Positions 51,878 through 59,505 of a stretch of DNA of 64,000 nt are shown here, one piece after another. Below the pieces are notes generated by a model, which had not been told where the DNA came from, did not search any database, and saw only the letters and a list, made by a program, of their open reading frames with translations. The DNA comes from Kordia algicida (lineage in GTDB: Bacteria; Bacteroidota; Bacteroidia; Flavobacteriales; Flavobacteriaceae): NCBI RefSeq assembly GCF_051013375.1, contig NZ_CP142125.1. One strand, 5' to 3'. Each line of letters starts with the position of its first letter. Positions within the stretch are counted from its first letter, which is position 1. Position numbers and translations under genes: made by a program.

Positions 51878-54262
51878 TTACTTTAATTTTCTTCCTAAGA
51901 TTGATGTGCAAATCGTGGTGAAAACCACAATACTAATAGAACTCAATGGCATTAATATTGCTGCAATTACAGGTGCTAATTGTCCTGTGATGGCAAAGTA
52001 TAAACCAATACTGTTGTAGATAAATGATAATACAAAACTCCATTTGATAATTTTTATCGCTGTTTTGGAAGCTTTTATGTATTGATCTAACTGATTGAAT
52101 TTTGAAGCATCTAAAATGGCATCACACGCTGGAGAAAATACATTTACATTTTCCGACAAGGCAATTCCGATATTGCTTTGTGCCAATGCGCCTGCATCAT
52201 TTAAACCATCGCCGACCATTAACACTTTTGCGCCTTCTGCCTGATGATATTGTATGTATTCTAGCTTGTCGTTTGGTGTTTGATTGAAGATTAACTTTGT
52301 TTTGCTCGGCAATAGTTTTTTCAGGTTTTCAAGTTCGCCTTCATTATCGCCTGAAAGAATGGCTAAATCATATTGTTTTTTTAGATTGTTGAATAGTTTC
52401 GATAGTCCTTTTCGGTATTTGTTGTAAAAGGTATATTTTCCTTTGTATGTATTGTTTGTACTAATATGAACAGTTGTATTTAATACCGTAGCATCATCTG
52501 TATAACCTACAAACTTTGCAGCACCAACTTTTATATGATCGTTGTGATAACTTGCGGTCATTCCTTTTCCGATGTGTTCTTCAAAATGATCGAGCGTCAC
52601 AATATTTTGTTCTTCTAAAATGTTGTATAAGGTTCTACTTAGCGGATGATTTGAACCACGCAACGTACTTTTTAATAAAGTAGTTTCAGCAGTAGTGAGT
52701 TGAGTTCCATCATAACTTGCCGTACTTTTTTGATTGGATGTAATAGTTCCTGTTTTATCAAAAATAATCGTGTTTATAGAGGAAAGTTGTTCTAAAACAC
52801 TTGCATTTTTTACATAGAATTTCAATTTTCCAAAAATGCGCAATAGGTTTCCAAAGGTAAATGGCGCCGCTAATGCAATGGCACACGGACATGCGATGAT
52901 TAAGACTGCTGTAAATACATTCATTGCTTTGGAAGCATCCACCATCAACCAAAAAATAGTTGCTACTACTGCAATAGATAATACCGTTACGGTAAAGTGC
53001 TTGCTAATTGCATTGGTTACTGTAGTAAAACCTTCTTCTTTGTTTTTTTCGAAAACATCATTACTCCACAATTGTGTGAGATAACTTTGTTCTACCGATT
53101 TGATGGCTTCTATTTCGATGATTCCTGAAGTTTGCTTTCCGCCTGCGAATACTTTGTCGCCCGATTGTTTTTGAACCGTTTCAGATTCGCCAGTCACAAA
53201 ACTATAATCGATCGCTGCAATTCCATTGATAAGGATTCCATCAACCGGAATGAGTTCTTCATTTCTGATTAATAAACGATCTCCTTTTTCAATGTCATAG
53301 ACCTGAATTGGCGTTTCTTTTCCGTTAGAAATCTTTGTAATTGCAATGGGAAAATACGATTTGTAATCGCGCTCAAATGATAGAAAGCTGTATGTTTTTT
53401 GCTGAAAGAATTTTCCAAGTAATAGAAAAAAGACCAATCCCGTAAGGCTATCAAAAAATCCAGAACCGAAGTCAAAGATGATTTCAACAGTACTTCTTAT
53501 AAATAAGACTAAAATTCCCAACGCAATAGGCACATCAATGTTGAGTAGTTTTGCTCGCAAACCCTTGTAAGCTGAGATAAAGTAATCTTGCGCCGCGTAG
53601 AAAACTACAGGAAGTGAGAAAGCAAACATGAGCCAACGAAATAGAATTTTGTATTGTTCTATCCAAAAACCGCTGACTTGAAAGTATTCTGGAAATGATA
53701 GAAACATTACGTTTCCAAAAGCGAATCCTGCAATTCCGAGTTTGTAAATGAGCGTACGATTAATTTTGTTTTTTCCTGCGCTGTAGTCTTCTAAACTGAT
53801 ATACGGTTCGTAACCAATTTTGCTCAATAATAAAACGACTTCTTTAAGTGAAAAAGTTGTGGCATTGTATGTGATTCGAACTGTTTTTTTACCAAAGTTT
53901 ACTTGCGAAGCCGTAATTTCAGGATTGAGTTTGTGTAAGTTTTCTAGAATCCAAATACACGAACTACAATGAATATGTGGAATGTATAAAGTTACTATTT
54001 GTATAGTATCATCGTTAAATTCCAATAATTTATCAATGATATTTTGCTGACTCAAAAAATCGTATTTCCCTGCTATTTCTTTTGGAATGGCTCCTGGTGC
54101 CGCTTGCAAGTCGTAATAACATGCTAAATCGTTTTCCGAAAATAGTTCATATACCGTTTTACATCCAAAACAACAAAAAGATTTTTCTTCTAGTTGAATG
54201 ATTTCTTCTTTACATGTGTCACCACAATGAAAACATGTTGTTTCACTCATAATATTGCTCAT
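51878..54262 (-). CDS. ccoI: Copper-transporting P-type ATPase of the cbb3 cluster (CcoI/FixI)
   Basis: A 794-residue heavy-metal P1B-type ATPase. The N-terminus has a Cys-rich metal-binding part typical of CcoI (CFHCGDTC, SFCCFGCKTVYEL), then an HMA domain with HCSSC. The core has VTGESE, the metal-site C458-P-C460 in the membrane, FDKTGT for phosphorylation, and MVGDGLNDAGAL. CcoI exports copper for insertion into the oxidase and is not a general copper-resistance pump. Met1 or Met5 (54250) may start it. It has its own FNR-type box at 54314-54327. Confidence 0.95.
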   Translation of the reverse strand: MSNIMSETTCFHCGDTCKEEIIQLEEKSFCCFGCKTVYELFSENDLACYYDLQAAPGAIPKEIAGKYDFLSQQNIIDKLLEFNDDTIQIVTLYIPHIHCSSCIWILENLHKLNPEITASQVNFGKKTVRITYNATTFSLKEVVLLLSKIGYEPYISLEDYSAGKNKINRTLIYKLGIAGFAFGNVMFLSFPEYFQVSGFWIEQYKILFRWLMFAFSLPVVFYAAQDYFISAYKGLRAKLLNIDVPIALGILVLFIRSTVEIIFDFGSGFFDSLTGLVFFLLLGKFFQQKTYSFLSFERDYKSYFPIAITKISNGKETPIQVYDIEKGDRLLIRNEELIPVDGILINGIAAIDYSFVTGESETVQKQSGDKVFAGGKQTSGIIEIEAIKSVEQSYLTQLWSNDVFEKNKEEGFTTVTNAISKHFTVTVLSIAVVATIFWLMVDASKAMNVFTAVLIIACPCAIALAAPFTFGNLLRIFGKLKFYVKNASVLEQLSSINTIIFDKTGTITSNQKSTASYDGTQLTTAETTLLKSTLRGSNHPLSRTLYNILEEQNIVTLDHFEEHIGKGMTASYHNDHIKVGAAKFVGYTDDATVLNTTVHISTNNTYKGKYTFYNKYRKGLSKLFNNLKKQYDLAILSGDNEGELENLKKLLPSKTKLIFNQTPNDKLEYIQYHQAEGAKVLMVGDGLNDAGALAQSNIGIALSENVNVFSPACDAILDASKFNQLDQYIKASKTAIKIIKWSFVLSFIYNSIGLYFAITGQLAPVIAAILMPLSSISIVVFTTICTSILGRKLK

Positions 54263-54283
54263 TTGTACCTTTTACCACAGTAA

Positions 54284-54327
54284 CAAAGGTTACAAATGAT
54301 TCCGTTTTAAAATATGATATTTGTCAT
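54284..54327 (-). promoter_or_regulatory. FNR-type box and promoter of ccoI
   Basis: ATGATATTTGTCAT (54314-54327) is followed on the minus strand after exactly 22 bp by AACCTTTG (54291-54284), one mismatch from TAnnTTTG. It lies in the divergent gap between ccoI and the CRP/FNR-type gene. Toward the regulator the best element is TAATTTTT at 54352-54359, with 24 bp spacing, so autoregulation is possible but weaker. Confidence 0.65.
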
Positions 54328-54364
54328 AGTTTGAGTAACTTTATAATCATCTAATTTTTCAGCT

Positions 54365-55042
54365 ATGAGTAATTGTGAACAGTGTATTGTACGACAGTTT
54401 AATTCTTTGAAATCTTTGACAAAAGAAGAATTGATTCGTATTTCTGGTTGCAAAACTTCAAAAACTATTAAAAAAGGACAATTGATTTTTGATGAAGGAG
54501 AAAATGTGAATGGAGTGTATTGCATTAAAGATGGTGTTTGTAAATTGACCAAATTGAGTGCTAACGGAAAAGATCAGATTGTAAAGTTGGTTGTAAAAGG
54601 CGATTTACTCGGACAACGTTCGTTGGTAAGTGATGAAGTAACGAATTTGAGTGCTACCGCGTTGAGTGAAATGCAGGTTTGTTTTATTCCGAAGCAGGAA
54701 ATTATGCATGATTTACATGAGAACTCCGATTTTACTTTAGATGTGCTACAACATATGGCAAAAGATTTGAGAAAAGCCGATAATGTAATTGTAAATATGG
54801 CGCAAAAATCGGTACGTCAGCGTTTGGCAGAAGCATTGATTTATATTTACAATACGTTTGGAACTACTGAAGACGACATGCTTTCCGTGATTCTTTCTCG
54901 TGAAGATTATGCAAATATTGTAGGAACGGCGACAGAATCAGCCATTCGTATTTTATCTCAGTTTAAAAAAGATGGATTGATTTCTACCAAAGGCAAACAA
55001 ATTAAAATTGAAGATTTAGTGACTTTGAAGCGTGTGGAATAA
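54365..55042 (+). CDS. CRP/FNR-family transcription regulator
   Basis: A 225-residue regulator with a cyclic-nucleotide-binding-like sensor domain (about 12-140), a dimer helix (MHDLHENSDFTLDVLQHMAKDLRKADNVI in part) and a winged helix-turn-helix. Its recognition helix GTATESAIRILSQF has the E-x3-R pattern that in FNR reads the TGA half-site. Cys4 and Cys7 (C-E-Q-C), Cys29 and further Cys at 53 and 59 could bind an iron-sulfur cluster, though the spacing differs from E. coli FNR. It lies next to ccoI, divergent from it, and is the best candidate to bind the four boxes ATGAY-N4-RTCAT in this window. Confidence 0.92.
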   Translation: MSNCEQCIVRQFNSLKSLTKEELIRISGCKTSKTIKKGQLIFDEGENVNGVYCIKDGVCKLTKLSANGKDQIVKLVVKGDLLGQRSLVSDEVTNLSATALSEMQVCFIPKQEIMHDLHENSDFTLDVLQHMAKDLRKADNVIVNMAQKSVRQRLAEALIYIYNTFGTTEDDMLSVILSREDYANIVGTATESAIRILSQFKKDGLISTKGKQIKIEDLVTLKRVE

Positions 55043-55144
55043 TTTGGATGAACTTAACTACCTAATATTGTCAATTAATTTCTTTTTCTAGATTTTCAAT
55101 CTTTTCCCTATCTTTAATTTGATAAATTAATTCTAACCACCACC

Positions 55145-55837
55145 ATGGAAATCATTAGCAAACAACAAATTAAGGAAGTCTTGATTACTTTTATCGTAAT
55201 TATTGTGCTTATCATTATTGGATTTTTCATTTTAAAAAATCACGCTGAAAAAGAAGGTAGAGAATTAATGAGTCCAATGGATGAAGTAAGCCGAATTCAG
55301 ACTACGGATGGCATTACCGATTGCGAGGGAAGAACAGAACGAGAAGCGGCCAACTTGATAACACTTAATAATATCATTCAAAATCATAAACAACAGCATG
55401 AAATTACGTTTTTAAAGTTGTATATGTATCAATATGTTTCAATGAAGTTTTTCATCATCTTTTCTATTTTATCGGCGTTGACTGTTTTTGTAATTACGCA
55501 TAGCGGATGGCAACATACCTCATCATATGTAAAAACGTTGTTCCTTATTTTTACTGCAATTACTTCATTTTTTGGATTGTCACTCTCAACTTTTGACCAA
55601 AAAGACGGCATTCACAGGAATGGACAGGCTTTTATAAATTATGACAATCTACAAAAGCAATTGGTCAATTATTGCGCTACAGGAACAGATATTGAAGGAG
55701 ATTCTATCAGCTTTACAAAATTGTATTCTGGTGTGATGAAAAAATCAGCTGAGCTTCATGATTTTTATTTAAATTTTGACAAGAAAAATATTGACACCAA
55801 GAATCTGTTTGATTACAAGAAAAAAGATCAAGAATAA
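55145..55837 (+). CDS. Membrane protein of unknown function
   Basis: A 230-residue protein with an N-terminal transmembrane helix (about 9-29: VLITFIVIIVLIIIGFFIL) and two more hydrophobic helices at about 100-118 and 127-146. The segment between the first and second holds an acidic, polar region. The remaining C-terminal 80 residues are soluble. No family was recognised. It lies alone, and a putative terminal-inverted-repeat element follows 24 bp after its stop. Confidence 0.7.
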   Translation: MEIISKQQIKEVLITFIVIIVLIIIGFFILKNHAEKEGRELMSPMDEVSRIQTTDGITDCEGRTEREAANLITLNNIIQNHKQQHEITFLKLYMYQYVSMKFFIIFSILSALTVFVITHSGWQHTSSYVKTLFLIFTAITSFFGLSLSTFDQKDGIHRNGQAFINYDNLQKQLVNYCATGTDIEGDSISFTKLYSGVMKKSAELHDFYLNFDKKNIDTKNLFDYKKKDQE

Positions 55838-55861
55838 GTGACTTTTTAGAATCGAAATTTT

Positions 55862-56022
55862 GAAGTGATTTAAACTTTTCGGGTTTAAGCGAAAATTAGA
55901 AGTTTTAAGTACTGTTGAAGGCTTTTTTGAGTTTCATAGCAGCGCTACTGAACGAAAAAAAGACGAAAACAGGGCTGAAAAACAGTAATTTTTTAGCAAA
56001 TCAAAAAAGTTTAAATCACTTC
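55862..56022. mobile_element. Probable 161-bp MITE-like element with 18-bp inverted ends
   Basis: GAAGTGATTTAAACTTTT (55862-55879) recurs exactly inverted as AAAAGTTTAAATCACTTC (56005-56022). Inside is a second symmetry: CTTTTTTGAGTTTCA (about 55922-55936) against TGAACGAAAAAAAG (about 55949-55962), around TAGCAGCGCTAC. There is no open reading frame. Size, perfect ends and nested symmetry suit a miniature inverted-repeat element or a highly structured RNA. No flanking target duplication was seen. Confidence 0.55.
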
Positions 56023-56030
56023 TTTATATA

Positions 56031-56061
56031 AAAATCCCGAGGGTAATTTCTTCGGGATTTT
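56031..56061. terminator. Bidirectional rho-independent terminator
   Basis: AAAATCCCGA (56031-56040) and TCGGGATTTT (56052-56061) form a perfect 10-bp stem around an 11-nt loop. It lies 39 bp downstream of the small basic gene on the minus strand and beyond the plus-strand membrane protein gene. Confidence 0.8.
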
Positions 56062-56099
56062 GAAGTATAAAGCATTTTATATGCTTTTCTACACTATAA

Positions 56100-56264
56100 T
56101 TACTTTTTCTTTTTCTTAGATTGCGATACGATAGAAGGACCTTTTTTGTTTGATTTTGTCACAACTGATTTTGCTTTTGCATCTCTTGCAGCTTTCTTTT
56201 TAGCTTTTAATGCTTCTGCTTTTTTTCTTGTATCGTTTGATTTGCTAACTTTTGTTGCTCCCAT
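56100..56264 (-). CDS. Small Lys-rich basic protein
   Basis: A 54-residue protein starting MGATKVSKSNDTRKKAEALK and ending QSKKKKK. Nearly 40 percent of residues are Lys or Arg and there is no hydrophobic core, so it is likely disordered and may bind nucleic acid or ribosomes. The coding frame is clean, ends with TAA at 56100-56102, and is followed by a terminator, which supports it as a real gene. Similar short Lys/Ala-rich proteins occur in flavobacteria without known function. Confidence 0.72.
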   Translation of the reverse strand: MGATKVSKSNDTRKKAEALKAKKKAARDAKAKSVVTKSNKKGPSIVSQSKKKKK

Positions 56265-56385
56265 TTTTTTGGTTTTTTAATTGTTGATATAAATAATTAT
56301 TCTTTTAATTGTAATCTTAAGACACCAAAAAATTAAAAGGTCACATCAAAATCACATTTTTTTCAAAAATTTTTTATCCTAATTT

Positions 56386-56442
56386 CAACTATCTGATTTT
56401 TAATTATTTAACCAACTATCTGATCAAAAAAAATTACTTTTG
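56386..56442 (+). promoter_or_regulatory. Direct repeats and -7 element before the ECF sigma gene
   Basis: CAACTATCTGAT occurs twice, at 56386-56397 and 56413-56424, 27 bp apart. It is followed by TACTTTTG at 56435-56442, an exact -7 element. The repeats overlap the expected -33 region and could be an operator. The start codon is 77 bp downstream. Confidence 0.5.
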
Positions 56443-56518
56443 GATGTCTATTTATTTTGGCGTACGTTAAGAATTTATCTTTTTTGTGTAAATTGAATTC
56501 AGCGTGAAGCATCGTAGT

Positions 56519-57133
56519 ATGAAAAAAATAATAGTCTTGTTTGGTGTTCCTGTGGAAAAAAATAAAAAATCACTATCTGATGAAGAATTGGTTGCACTGA
56601 TTGTGGAAACGCAAGATGCATCTCTTTTTGGTGAATTATATGATCGATACGGGAAAAAAATCTACAACAAATGCTACAGTTTTGTAAAAGATACCGACGA
56701 AATCCAAGATGTAACGCAAGACATTTTTTTAAAACTATTTGAACAACTCCATAAATATCAAGGTCGCGCTAAATTTTCTACGTGGTTGTATTCTTTTACT
56801 TATAATTTTTTGGTGAACTATAAAAAGAGAGAATCTGAGAAAAAACTAGGAGAACGCTGGGAAAAGCTCAATAAAAACGAAAAGCATTTGTTACAGATTG
56901 AAGATGTAGCAGAAGAAGATTTTTTTGAATTAAAACTCTCAGGTTTGGAAAAAGCACTCGATCGTATTGAACCTGCCGATAAAGCTTTATTATTACTCAA
57001 ATATCAAGATGATGTATCTGTAAAAGACATTCAAAACTTATTACAAATCAACGAAAGTGCGGTTAAAATGCGGTTAAAAAGAGCGCGTATCAAACTCGTA
57101 AATGTGTATCAAAAATTACAAGAAAATGACTGA
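56519..57133 (+). CDS. ECF-type RNA polymerase sigma factor
   Basis: A 204-residue sigma-70 family protein from ATG 56519 (a GTG five codons earlier is possible). Region 2 has FGELYDRYGKKIYNKCYSFVKDTDEIQDVTQDIFLKLFEQ and STWLYSFTYNFLVNYKKRE. Region 4 has LDRIEPADKALLLLKYQDDVSVKDIQNLLQINESAVKMRLKRARIKL. No region 1 or 3 is present, as expected for ECF factors. Its stop overlaps a 47-codon gene by 8 bp. No classical membrane anti-sigma factor follows, so control may be by that small protein or by transcription. Confidence 0.93.
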   Translation: MKKIIVLFGVPVEKNKKSLSDEELVALIVETQDASLFGELYDRYGKKIYNKCYSFVKDTDEIQDVTQDIFLKLFEQLHKYQGRAKFSTWLYSFTYNFLVNYKKRESEKKLGERWEKLNKNEKHLLQIEDVAEEDFFELKLSGLEKALDRIEPADKALLLLKYQDDVSVKDIQNLLQINESAVKMRLKRARIKLVNVYQKLQEND

Positions 57134-57269
57134 GGAAAATCCATTTAAAAAAATAACACCTGAATTGAAACTTCCTGAAACACTTAAAGAAGATATTCTT
57201 CAAGAGATCAAAGAATATACGGAAGATTCGCAGGATACTGATAGTTCTTTAGAATCACAAGATATCTAA
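57126..57269 (+). CDS. Small acidic protein overlapping the sigma factor gene
   Basis: A 47-residue protein starting MTEENPFKKITPELKLPETL and ending SLESQDI. The ATG lies inside the last codons of the sigma gene in another frame, with an 8-bp overlap, so it is translationally coupled. It is acidic, with one amphipathic helix (about 17-33: LPETLKEDILQEIKEYT). That layout, directly after an ECF sigma gene, suggests a regulator or partner of the sigma factor; this is inference. It has no transmembrane segment. Confidence 0.65.
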   Translation: MTEENPFKKITPELKLPETLKEDILQEIKEYTEDSQDTDSSLESQDI

Positions 57270-57326
57270 AGTGACGTAATTGCTTCTTCTGTGTCTCATT
57301 ACATATGAATTATAAATTCTAGACAC

Positions 57327-57566
57327 ATGAAGAAAAAACATTCTTTTAAAATTTTAGGAAAACCGCTCCTAGAAGTTTCCCGCACAGTTAAAAGAAATCA
57401 TTCTTTCAAAAATTATAGCCATCACTGCAAAAAATTAAATTTTCAACAATGTGAAAACATTTGCAGATTCTTCACAGCATGCAAATCTTATATTGTTTTA
57501 TCAAAAAACTTCTCAGACACAAGTCTACAAGAGCATTTACGAGAAACGACAGCTATTTCAATATAA
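57327..57566 (+). CDS. Possible small basic protein, doubtful
   Basis: A 79-codon frame (MKKKHSFKILGKPLLEV...) between the sigma unit and the secreted protein. It is basic, has four Cys in its middle (HCKKLNFQQCENICRFFTAC) and a repeated HSFK motif. No homolog is recognised, and there is no promoter, coupled neighbour or typical codon pattern to support it. It may be spurious. Confidence 0.3.
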   Translation: MKKKHSFKILGKPLLEVSRTVKRNHSFKNYSHHCKKLNFQQCENICRFFTACKSYIVLSKNFSDTSLQEHLRETTAISI

Positions 57567-57688
57567 ATTCTGCAATACAAAAATCTATATCGTAAATTAA
57601 AAGTGACCCGCATCATGTTTTGGTGTCTTATAAATACATTTAGCACAAAAATTGTAAAAACAAACAACAAAACTTTAAAATTAAAAAC

Positions 57689-58048
57689 ATGAAAGCAATA
57701 AAATTAGTTCCGTTATTCTTGTTAATCTTCTTAATAAATTCCTACACATGCGCAGCGCAAGAGGAAGAAGCAATTGAAGAAATTGATGAACCTACAGTCT
57801 TGATTGCCAACTTTAAAGGTATGGACAAAAATACATTTGTATTTACCTATACGGATACTGACGGAGAAGAAAGTGAAATGATTTTCGAAAAAATAACACC
57901 TGAAGTCAAAAAAGCATTCAACTTCAACGATGCATCAATAATCGGAAAAAAATTCAAGATTACTTACACAACGAAAAATGTTCCTGAAAAGGATGACGAA
58001 GATATGTTGGTCAGCATGAATACCATCATAGCTTTAGAGAAAATGTAG
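57689..58048 (+). CDS. Small secreted protein of unknown function
   Basis: A 119-residue protein with a signal peptide (MKAIK, hydrophobic to about residue 19, then CAAQ, so cleavage near 23). The mature part is acidic at first (EEEAIEEIDEP) and then a small beta-rich domain (VLIANFKGMDKNTFVFTYTD, FKITYTTKNV). No family was recognised. A strong terminator follows within 10 bp of the stop and also serves the convergent ssb gene. Confidence 0.75.
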   Translation: MKAIKLVPLFLLIFLINSYTCAAQEEEAIEEIDEPTVLIANFKGMDKNTFVFTYTDTDGEESEMIFEKITPEVKKAFNFNDASIIGKKFKITYTTKNVPEKDDEDMLVSMNTIIALEKM

Positions 58049-58053
58049 TAAAA

Positions 58054-58094
58054 AAAGACAGTCTTACCATATTACAAGACTGTCTTTCCTTTTT
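58054..58094. terminator. Bidirectional terminator between convergent genes
   Basis: AAAGACAGTCTT (58054-58065) and AAGACTGTCTTT (58076-58087) form a perfect 12-bp stem with a 10-nt loop. A runs on the left and T runs on the right allow it to end both the secreted protein gene and ssb. Confidence 0.9.
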
Positions 58095-58101
58095 TTAAAT
58101 T

Positions 58102-58434
58102 CTATCTGCCTAACATTAAAATTTCGTTTACCAATACTTCAGTAACGTACTTTTTTTCGCCTTCGTCTGTTTCATAAGTACGATTCGTCAATTTCCCTTC
58201 TATCGCAATTTCTTTTCCTTTTAATAAGTATTTTTCCACGATTTCGGCAGTTTTGTTCCATGCGATTAGGTTGTGCCAATACGTATTTTCAATTTTATCT
58301 CCTTGTGCGTTTTTATACGTTTCGTTGGTAGCAATAGAAAATTTTGCAATCTTTTTACCATCTTCTAAATTGATAATTTCTGGGTCATTTCCTAAATTTC
58401 CAATTAACTGTACTCTGTTTCTAAGCGTGTTCAT
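58102..58434 (-). CDS. ssb: Single-stranded DNA-binding protein, short form
   Basis: A 110-residue OB-fold protein: MNTLRNRVQLIGNLGNDPEI, KFSIATNETYKNAQGDKIENTYWHNLIAWNKTAEIVEKYLLKGKEIAIEGKLTNRTYET are the SSB signatures. It ends at ILMLGR right after the OB fold and lacks the long linker and acidic DDIPF-type tip that recruits repair proteins. It is therefore probably a second, specialised SSB (for example for DNA uptake or stress) rather than the main replication one. This is inference from length. Confidence 0.92.
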   Translation of the reverse strand: MNTLRNRVQLIGNLGNDPEIINLEDGKKIAKFSIATNETYKNAQGDKIENTYWHNLIAWNKTAEIVEKYLLKGKEIAIEGKLTNRTYETDEGEKKYVTEVLVNEILMLGR

Positions 58435-58617
58435 AAGATTATGTTTTTAAAATTAATAGTTGATTTTGTATTCAAATCGTTATCGTAATTCGACAGTGCA
58501 AATATGAAACGACACGCAAATTTTATTCGGTTACAAAGCACTTACTTTCGTTTACAAATATTTGTAGTCGTTTGTAAATGGATAATTTTTCATACCTTAG
58601 GCATCTATAAGTTACAC

Positions 58618-59151
58618 ATGAACATACACTTAGAAACCCAACGACTTATCATTCGAGACCTTACAGAACAAGACATTGACGGCATGTTTGCTTTGGATTC
58701 CGATCCGGAAGTACACAAATATTTAGGCAACAAACCCATCAAACATAAAGACGAAGCTTTAAAATATATTAAAGATGTAAATACCCAATATGTAGAACGC
58801 GGTATCGGACGTTGGGCAGTAGAATTGAAAGAAACAGGCAAATTTATAGGTTGGTGTGGCTTGCGATTGTATACCGATTATACCTTTAACAATCACACAA
58901 ATTTTCACGATATCGGCTACCGATTGCGACGTGAATTTTGGGGAAAAGGTTATGCTACAGAAGCTTCAAAAGTATGTCTGAAATATGCTTGGAATGTAAT
59001 GAAACTCAATACAGTTTATGGAATTACCGAAAAAGGAAACGAAGCTTCACACAAAGTATTACTCAAAATTGGACTGAATTATATAGAAGATTTTTTCTAC
59101 AAACCCGAAAATATGATGCTGCGTTGGTACAGTATCTCAAAACCTAAATAA
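58618..59151 (+). CDS. GNAT family N-acetyltransferase
   Basis: A 177-residue enzyme from ATG 58618 (MNIHLETQRLIIRDLTEQDID), the usual start of this group; a frame from 58504 adds 38 unlikely residues. It has the acetyl-CoA site IGYRLRREFWGKGYATEASKVCLKYAWNVM with the G-K-G-Y-A loop, and the late KGNEASHKVLLKIGLNYIEDFFY. It is of the RimJ/RimL-like type that modifies protein N-termini or small molecules. Substrate unknown. It starts a run of short genes on the same strand with gaps of a few bases. Confidence 0.9.
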   Translation: MNIHLETQRLIIRDLTEQDIDGMFALDSDPEVHKYLGNKPIKHKDEALKYIKDVNTQYVERGIGRWAVELKETGKFIGWCGLRLYTDYTFNNHTNFHDIGYRLRREFWGKGYATEASKVCLKYAWNVMKLNTVYGITEKGNEASHKVLLKIGLNYIEDFFYKPENMMLRWYSISKPK

Positions 59152-59154
59152 GCG

Positions 59155-59505
59155 ATGGAAAAGAAATGTTTAGAATGTGGCGATGCATTTAAAGGTCGCG
59201 TTGATAAGAAATTTTGTAGTGATTATTGTAGAAACACCTATAACAATCGACTGAATAAAGATGGAAAAAATCTCATTCGGAATATCAACAATCGTTTGCG
59301 TAAAAACTGGCGAATTTTAGAAGATTTAAACGTAAACAACAAAACAAAAACAACGAAAGCAAAACTTCTAGAAAAAGGATTTGACTTTAATTATTTTACT
59401 TCTATTTATGTGACAAAAGCAGAAGCGACGTATTATTACGTGTACGATCAAGGGTATTTGTCGCTAGAAAATGATTATTATTTATTGGTAAAAAAGAATG
59501 CTTAG
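59155..59505 (+). CDS. Small zinc-ribbon protein (DUF2116-like)
   Basis: A 116-residue protein that begins MEKKCLECGDAFKGRVDKKFCSDYCR, a zinc ribbon with C5-x2-C8 and C21-x3-C25 as in small DUF2116-type proteins. The remainder is basic and helical up to about residue 70, then has a beta-rich end (SIYVTKAEATYYYVYDQGYLSL). Nucleic-acid or protein binding is likely; the function is unknown. It starts 3 bp after the acetyltransferase and overlaps or abuts the next gene. Confidence 0.8.
   Translation: MEKKCLECGDAFKGRVDKKFCSDYCRNTYNNRLNKDGKNLIRNINNRLRKNWRILEDLNVNNKTKTTKAKLLEKGFDFNYFTSIYVTKAEATYYYVYDQGYLSLENDYYLLVKKNA

Noticed and set aside
54328..54364. Strong autoregulation of the CRP/FNR gene by the box at 54314
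   Set aside because: Toward this gene the only candidate, TAATTTTT, is poor and lies 24 bp from the box instead of 22; the box fits ccoI better.
58504..58617. 38-residue extension of the acetyltransferase
   Set aside because: The conserved family start LETQRLIIRDL follows ATG 58618, and the extension looks like translated promoter DNA.
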